NCBI RefSeq assembly: GCF_009738225.1
Contig: NZ_CP018188.1
Location: forward strand, 62,001-126,000
Direction of reading: 5' to 3'
DNA length: 64,000 bases
From: Streptococcus salivarius
GTDB lineage: Bacteria; Bacillota; Bacilli; Lactobacillales; Streptococcaceae
Part shown: one piece after another, positions 63,353-64,000 of the stretch
Layout of the letters: every line of letters begins with the position of its first letter
How positions within the stretch are numbered: position 1 is the stretch's first letter
Notes under the pieces: model-generated
Database searches by the model: none
Seen by the model: the letters and a program-made list of their open reading frames with translations, nothing else
What the model was told of the DNA's origin: nothing
Program-made: the position numbers and the translations under genes

Positions 63353-64000
63353 TTTAAGTAAATCATTTGGTTTACAAGAGGTGTTAACTAATATCAATTT
63401 TGACATTCAATCAGGAGATATAGTTGGCTTGATTGGAAAAAATGGCTGTGGAAAGACTACTCTAATGAAGATGATATTGGGTTTTACATCACAAACCAAG
63501 GGTTATATCCAATTTGAAGGTGATCCGAATTATCATACTAAAAGGAAGACATTAAATAAAATCGGTTTCCTCCTAGATTGTAGGCTGTTTGAAGATTTCT
63601 CTGCATATGATAATTTGAAATTATTCTCTATGTACTCTTCAACAGTTAATGAAGAAAATTTAGATGACCGAATTGAGAGGTTGTTAAAGTTTGTTGGTTT
63701 AGATAATAGTAAAAAACTAGTAAAATCTTATTCTTTTGGTATGAAACAGAGATTGGGTTTGGCACTGGCATTACTAGATGATCCTGAATTTTTGATTTTA
63801 GACGAACCATTTGTCGGTTTGGATCCCACCGGAGTTAGAGTTCTTCTAGATTATATTGTAAAGTTACGTCGGGAAAAGGGTGTTACGATACTAATCTCAT
63901 CACATCAGTTACATGAAATTGAAGAAATTTGTGACTATTTCTTATTTATAAATGAAAAGAGTATTGAAAAACATTCTAAACTAGGGGAAAATCAAATAGT
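63327..64000 (+). CDS. ABC transporter ATP-binding protein (partial)
   Basis: Starts ATGAATACAATAC after GGAGG and runs off the right edge (224 codons visible). Walker A GLIGKNGCGKTTLMK, signature SYSFGMKQRLGLALALL, Walker B FLILDEPFVGLDP, H-loop ISSHQLHEIEE. This is the LanF/BcrA type of ATPase used for bacteriocin self-immunity with a separate permease, expected beyond the window. Confidence 0.9.
   Translation, partial: MNTILRACNLSKSFGLQEVLTNINFDIQSGDIVGLIGKNGCGKTTLMKMILGFTSQTKGYIQFEGDPNYHTKRKTLNKIGFLLDCRLFEDFSAYDNLKLFSMYSSTVNEENLDDRIERLLKFVGLDNSKKLVKSYSFGMKQRLGLALALLDDPEFLILDEPFVGLDPTGVRVLLDYIVKLRREKGVTILISSHQLHEIEEICDYFLFINEKSIEKHSKLGENQI

Overview
The window is most likely part of a large conjugative plasmid from a Streptococcus of the salivarius group. 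It has low GC and streptococcal gene types throughout. A Rep_3-type initiator sits beside tandem iterons, a ParA/adaptor partition pair sits beside a repeat-rich centromere-like region, and there is a VirD4-type coupling protein with other transfer genes. A salivaricin A lantibiotic gene lies at the left edge; from memory, this locus is carried on S. salivarius megaplasmids. A lincosamide-resistance transposon lies near the right edge. No rRNA or tRNA genes were seen.

Layout. 1-1196: start of the salivaricin A locus (partial LanM, salA) and a short hydrophobic peptide gene resembling Rgg/SHP pheromones. 1363-13991 (minus): operon 1, with a primase-like toprim protein, a RelA/SpoT-type synthetase, a HEYGH zincin-like protein, a GspE/PilT-like ATPase, PcfK- and PcfJ-like proteins and a giant methylase-helicase of DarB type. 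13992-14563: promoter and about 535-nt leader RNA of operon 1. 14600-19211: repeat/centromere region, parA, partner gene, iterons, rep. 19402-27732: a recombinase-fold protein without its catalytic residues, a secreted-type nuclease, a LytTR two-component system with a CHAP murein hydrolase, and a decayed duplicate of the latter. 27733-29000: insertion-sequence debris. 29265-39741: transfer genes. 40203-44662: accessory genes, several decayed, ending with a TnpB/Cas12-like protein. 44686-44964: its putative guide-RNA unit with two 36-nt repeats around a 30-nt spacer. 44995-53348: operon 2, with a second copy of the leader RNA followed by ssb, a RecE-like nuclease, an ERF annealing protein, radC and small unknown genes. 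53551-54977: AbiE system. 55285-56915: accessory genes and an integrase stub. 57401-64000: a radical-SAM RiPP locus whose maturase is split by a 1,724-bp lnu(C) element.

How the parts fit. Operons 1 and 2 point in opposite directions but begin with near-identical promoters and near-identical, highly structured leaders of about 535 nt. Paired changes between the two copies preserve stems. Both operons have terminator-like hairpins in most of their larger gene gaps, immediately before the next ribosome binding site. The simplest reading is that the leader is a cis-acting regulatory RNA, possibly a processive antiterminator, for genes used during plasmid establishment (single-strand binding, annealing, replication, anti-restriction).

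The second standout is the unit at 43370-44964. A TnpB-like protein lacks its first RuvC aspartate and the whole zinc-finger/RuvC-III end. It is followed by a separately promoted, structured RNA ending in a repeat-spacer-repeat mini-array and a terminator. This looks like a nuclease-dead RNA-guided DNA-binding system, placed immediately upstream of the operon 2 promoter.
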